Part shown: positions 60,761-64,000 of the stretch, in pieces
Layout of the letters: each line of letters begins with the position of its first letter
How positions within the stretch are numbered: the first letter of the stretch is position 1
Assembly: GCF_950023065.1 (NCBI RefSeq)
Contig: NC_088679.1
Coordinates: 57,040,001-57,104,000 of the forward strand
From: Planococcus citri
Taxonomy: Eukaryota; Arthropoda; Insecta; Hemiptera; Pseudococcidae
Direction: 5' to 3'
Length of the DNA: 64,000 nt
The notes under the pieces: generated by a model
Database searches by the model: none
Seen by the model: only the letters and a program-made list of their open reading frames with translations
What the model was told of the DNA's origin: nothing
Program-made: the position numbers and the translations under genes

Positions 60761-62080
60761 TCGAAAATTTAGTTCACTCGAACCAAACCATGGACAATAT
60801 GTCGAATGTTCAACACCTTCATGACCTGAAAAAAACCATGAGTGACGAGGTTCATTTTTTCACATTTTCAGTCAAAACTTAGGGTTCTCGATCAAAATAA
60901 ACCAAATAAAAATACATAGCTGAGATGAAGAAAAAATCTACGCAGTATAATCACACATCTTGAACCCTGCCACAACAACCATCTCATTCTCATGCAACCT
61001 TAACGCACTCAGGGGTAAAAAAAAAGTCGCCCCCAATCTCGCATTCGACATGTGTACGTGATAATGCGCATCAATAAGCTCATTATGCGTTGTGGACATT
61101 TCGGTTATAAATTTCCAAAACGAATATTCAAACGGACAAATACGTTCTGGAAAAAAAACTAGTCCAAAAAAAAAAGGCATTAAAAAAGACTCAAGCCGCG
61201 TATTAAAAACTAGTTTAATTTTCAGATCGAAGTAATGTTCTGTGACCTGTCTATCTCTCACGCCAGAATCGAAAGAGAGTCATGCTGGCTAAACTGACGT
61301 ACATTAGGCTCCTCGATAGGTTGGTGGTTGGTGTAAGAGGTTGTTTTCAAGTTGTCAATACACCGCCAGATTATAAACATACGTAAGAGAGTAAAAAAAA
61401 GATCAAATGGGTAGGCGATTTTTTTCCACAGTTTTTTAAAGATCACCGCCTTTAAATACGATCGCTAATGCAAGTTCAAGTTGTGGTTTTCTAGCTACTC
61501 TACAGCGCAGCTAAACGTAAAATATAGGTAGTCGAGATGTAAATGAGGTTACAAAGGGGGTAGGTTTTTTGGCACCCGCTGTGTTTTTCTTAACCAACGT
61601 TTCAATTGTACGTGCATATTATAGTGAAAATATTTACAAATATTGAAAACTTATGATGTAAACGAGTTAATCTCGGCTCTCTTTTGATCATTTGGTGCGT
61701 GCTGATTTGCTTACATATAGAGGTGTACCCGTCGGTGTAGTTTTCATCGTGTTTAGTCTTCTTCTTGTTGCTGTGATGATGGAAACCAGAGAAGAGGGCG
61801 AGTGTGGCTACTGTGTCAGTTTCATCAATAGAGAGGTGCACGTTTAGTACAAAAAAAAAAAAGAAAAGAAATCCGAGTTGCGTCTTTCTCTTTACAAGTC
61901 TATAAAGTATACAATATATGTACATACACATGGTTTATTAAGAGAATAGGGTAACGAAGACCAAGGCGAAGAAACGAAGAAGAGAGTGAAAAAAGCTCGT
62001 AGGAAAAAAAAAGGCGAGTATTTTTAGGGTAATAACCGTTTCTTAATATTTAGCGTTTTTCTCCCCCTGCTGCGGTGCAC
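60761..62080. other. intergenic, no supported gene
   Basis: Two minus-strand frames (60938-61261 and 61258-61446) have no family resemblance or splice support. Otherwise nothing recognised. Confidence 0.35.
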
Positions 62081-62084
62081 TTTG

Positions 62085-62235
62085 TTGTAAAAGGCGTGTT
62101 ACGCGTTAAACTTGGCATTTATTTCTTCGTATATTCCCCTCACATTTATATATTTTTTTCTTCCTAAAGTATCATCGTGATAACGATAGCCATCGACTAA
62201 TAATGTCGGTCTTGTAATATATTTCATTGCCATCG
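62085..62235 (-). pseudogene. degenerate FLYWCH-type zinc-finger fragment
   Basis: On the minus strand RPTLLVDGYRYHDDTLGRKK resembles the first half of a FLYWCH finger (a zinc-binding domain found in insect regulators and transposon-derived proteins). The second half should be YWxC...C-x-AR. In the same frame the cysteines are absent; after a one-base shift in the A-run at about 62153 the reading YKCEGNIRRNKCQV appears, with the expected cysteine pair, followed by a stop. This looks like a finger broken by a frameshift and a nonsense change. The match is by eye and modest. Confidence 0.4.
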
Positions 62236-62349
62236 CGTAATCAACGTGAAAAAAAAGAGAACAGATTTGGCTGAGAAAAACACCGAGTACGGTTTCGCCC
62301 TTCGTACACTCGATCGTCAAGAGCATTCGGAGAGTTTTTCGTTGCAAAA

Positions 62350-63130
62350 AATAAAATACGCACAGACGTAACTATATATAAGTTACACGGTAATACGATA
62401 CGGGCGATAAAATACTATAAAATATTCTCGAAAATGTTTTTCGAGAGCGAACGTTCGTGGTATTCGTTTTCTGCGAGGAGGCAATAAGTAGGAAAAAGTT
62501 GAATGGACATCATTAAGGATACAAAAGTGCCATACACTGGCGGCCGCAAGTTTTACGGGCTAAATGCTGCGCGAAATGCGAAAACCACTCGTATACGTTA
62601 CAAGTGAATAAATTACAAAACGATGGAGCTCTCGGTGAATTGTATGCAGTTTCCGGTCAGATATTTCATGCCGAATTAAGCAAATGGCCGGCCGGATTTT
62701 CCTATAGCGCAATTTCCAAACTGTACGAGTAGATAAGGGGGTGGTGGTTGTGTACTTGCTGGGCTGTGTTTACTGCTGGGCCAAGTGGTATTGTCAGATA
62801 TTAGTCGGAGAGAGGATTGAAATAATTGGCTGAGAGTGCATGATTTTAGTCGGATGGATATTGGATAGAGTTATTTTTCAAGTCGAATTTCACGAATACG
62901 CGTATGAAAGTGGAAGCATTATCCGATAAATTATCTTTGGGCACTGGGAGATTTAAAAATTTTTGTGAGCGAAGCATTTTGCAAAAACTTCACGATTTTC
63001 AACGCCTAAATTTTTCACTTGTTTAAAGTTTTCATTTTCGCGTCGTGGTAGCTTCCAATGACCTTAAGTATTTCAAAAAAATGAAAAGCTCACACAGTTC
63101 CCGAAAACATGGTATCTAACAGTTTTTTTT
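62350..63130. other. intergenic with a GC-richer stretch, nothing assigned
   Basis: Around 62530-62720 the sequence is richer in GC (GCGGCCGC, GGCCGGCCGG) and open in one plus frame without an ATG or convincing splice sites. No repeat family recognised. Confidence 0.35.
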
Positions 63131-63470
63131 TTGTTGAAAAAATCACTACTTTGTCACTACCTTTCTTCAACCAAATTTTTTAGAAAACTCTCCACTCGAC
63201 AACCCCCCTCCCCCCAACACATAAAATCAACAAACTCAAATTTTTCACAGGAAAATTGAAAAAAAATGAAATTGGAAGAAAATTTGTATAAAAAGTATTT
63301 TTTCAATTTCCATAAACTTTTTCAATAATTTGAAGGTTTTTGTTGCATGTTTGAATCTGTTCTATTTTTTCATTACTTTTTTGACTAAATTCACCGCTTT
63401 TTCACAGCTCTCAGTGACCCATTTTTAAAACCACTATTTTTTCACTACTATCACTACCTGTTAGGTACTC
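63131..63470. repeat. dispersed copy of the 18-19 kb tandem unit
   Basis: Carries ATCACTACTTTGTCACTACC, CAACCAAATTTTTTAGAAA, a C-rich run and GAAATTGGAAGAAAATTTGT in the same order as units at 17.98-19.20 kb, 44 kb away. Confidence 0.7.
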
Positions 63471-63519
63471 TGTATTTTTTTTTTTTTAATGACGCTCAAG
63501 TACATTTGGACGGTTTTTA

Positions 63520-63860
63520 GACCACTTTTCAGAAAATCTTAAATTTCCAAAATGAACTCGAAGGCTCCATAACAGCCTGAAACCACCTCCAATCGAATCA
63601 GCATAGTACAAATGGGATACCTACTTAGTAAATTTCATTTTTATTTCAACAACTCAATTGGGTGAAATGTTGTGAAAATTTCAATTTTTAAAAATCCGCT
63701 ACCCGCTAGGGTGCTTTAGAACAACTACTCAAAATGGTTGGAAACCTTTTCCAATCGATTTGGAGGGTTGAGAACAGGACACACACCAAATTTCAGCTCT
63801 CTTGGACTATTTGGTGAAATATTGATTTTTTTCGATTTTTGACCCAAGTTTAATTTTTTA
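63520..63860. repeat. decayed foldback-family fragment
   Basis: Contains CTCAAAATGGTTGGAAACC, CCAATCGATTTGGAGGGTTG and AAATTTCAGCTCTCTTGGAC in the family order. It may continue beyond the window. Confidence 0.55.
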
Positions 63861-64000
63861 AAGATTCATTAACTGTTTCCAAATTCGTATTCGGAAAATC
63901 AGATTACCTCGATTCAAGCCCGATGGTCAATTATTTCAGCTGATTTTTAAACTCCGTGATTATAGAATCTTACGCGAGTTCAATTCTATTGTTTTGGAAG

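Noticed and set aside
60938..61446. Two adjoining minus-strand frames (107 and 62 codons)
   Set aside because: They are in different frames, without splice sites or family motifs; not supported as a gene.
62510..62735. 68-codon open plus frame in a GC-richer stretch, containing CCAKCENHSYTL
   Set aside because: No start codon, no convincing acceptor or donor, and no recognisable domain beyond a few cysteines.

Overview
The window is a stretch of an AT-rich animal nuclear genome, almost certainly from an insect. The evidence is a troponin T gene with a C-terminal poly-glutamate tail of the arthropod kind, an ecdysteroid-kinase-like gene (an arthropod-expanded family), genes interrupted by GT-AG introns, and dense short transposon remnants. 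Order-level placement is a guess. I see no operons, bacterial signals, CRISPR arrays, rRNA genes or intact tRNA genes.

Four protein-coding loci can be supported. (1) 16.3-26.4 kb, + strand: the last two exons of a taperin/phostensin-family gene with an RVxF-type phosphatase-1 docking motif; the two exons are separated by a 9.6-kb intron and the 5' exons were not found. (2) 29.5-30.1 kb, - strand: a compact two-exon gene for Mediator subunit MED22. (3) 42.6-43.9 kb, - strand: a single-exon EcKinase/CHK-like kinase, 439 codons. (4) 51.0-59.8 kb, + strand: the whole coding region of muscle troponin T (386 residues in the model built here). It has a 27-nt microexon, a pair of equal-length mutually exclusive exons (79 nt each), and a poly-Glu tail split over the last two exons. 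A candidate untranslated first exon (47.9 kb) and a candidate MEF2/CF2 muscle enhancer (48.6 kb) lie upstream. The four genes have no evident functional link; this is an ordinary eukaryotic neighbourhood.

Most of the rest is repeat. The commonest is a foldback-like element family of about 1.5 kb with long inverted arms and inner arrays built on the palindrome CTGGAGGCTCCAG (best copy 31.20-32.72 kb; others near 2.1-3.8, 6.1-7.4 and 10.8-12.6 kb; decayed pieces at 30.7, 35.6-38.8, 60.4 and 63.5 kb). A second family has CACGGAAAAAAA terminal inverted repeats (0.59-2.10 kb and 10.33-13.41 kb) and contains a 320-bp near-perfect hairpin plus nested insertions. A third family has hAT-like CAG(T/G)G ends and internal copies of GAGCGAAGCGAGGGC (22.7-24.0, 48.9-50.9 and 58.0-59.7 kb; loose copies elsewhere). 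There are also a 513-bp hAT MITE with a perfect 8-bp target duplication, a decayed Ty3/gypsy reverse transcriptase, a tRNA-derived SINE head, several minisatellites, and a direct duplication of about 490 bp next to the kinase gene.

I did not find a new multi-gene system. The observations most worth a second look are the alternative-splicing layout of troponin T, with a transposon filling its last intron; the nested transposon stratigraphy at 10.3-13.4 kb; the foldback family; and the duplicated flank of the kinase gene.
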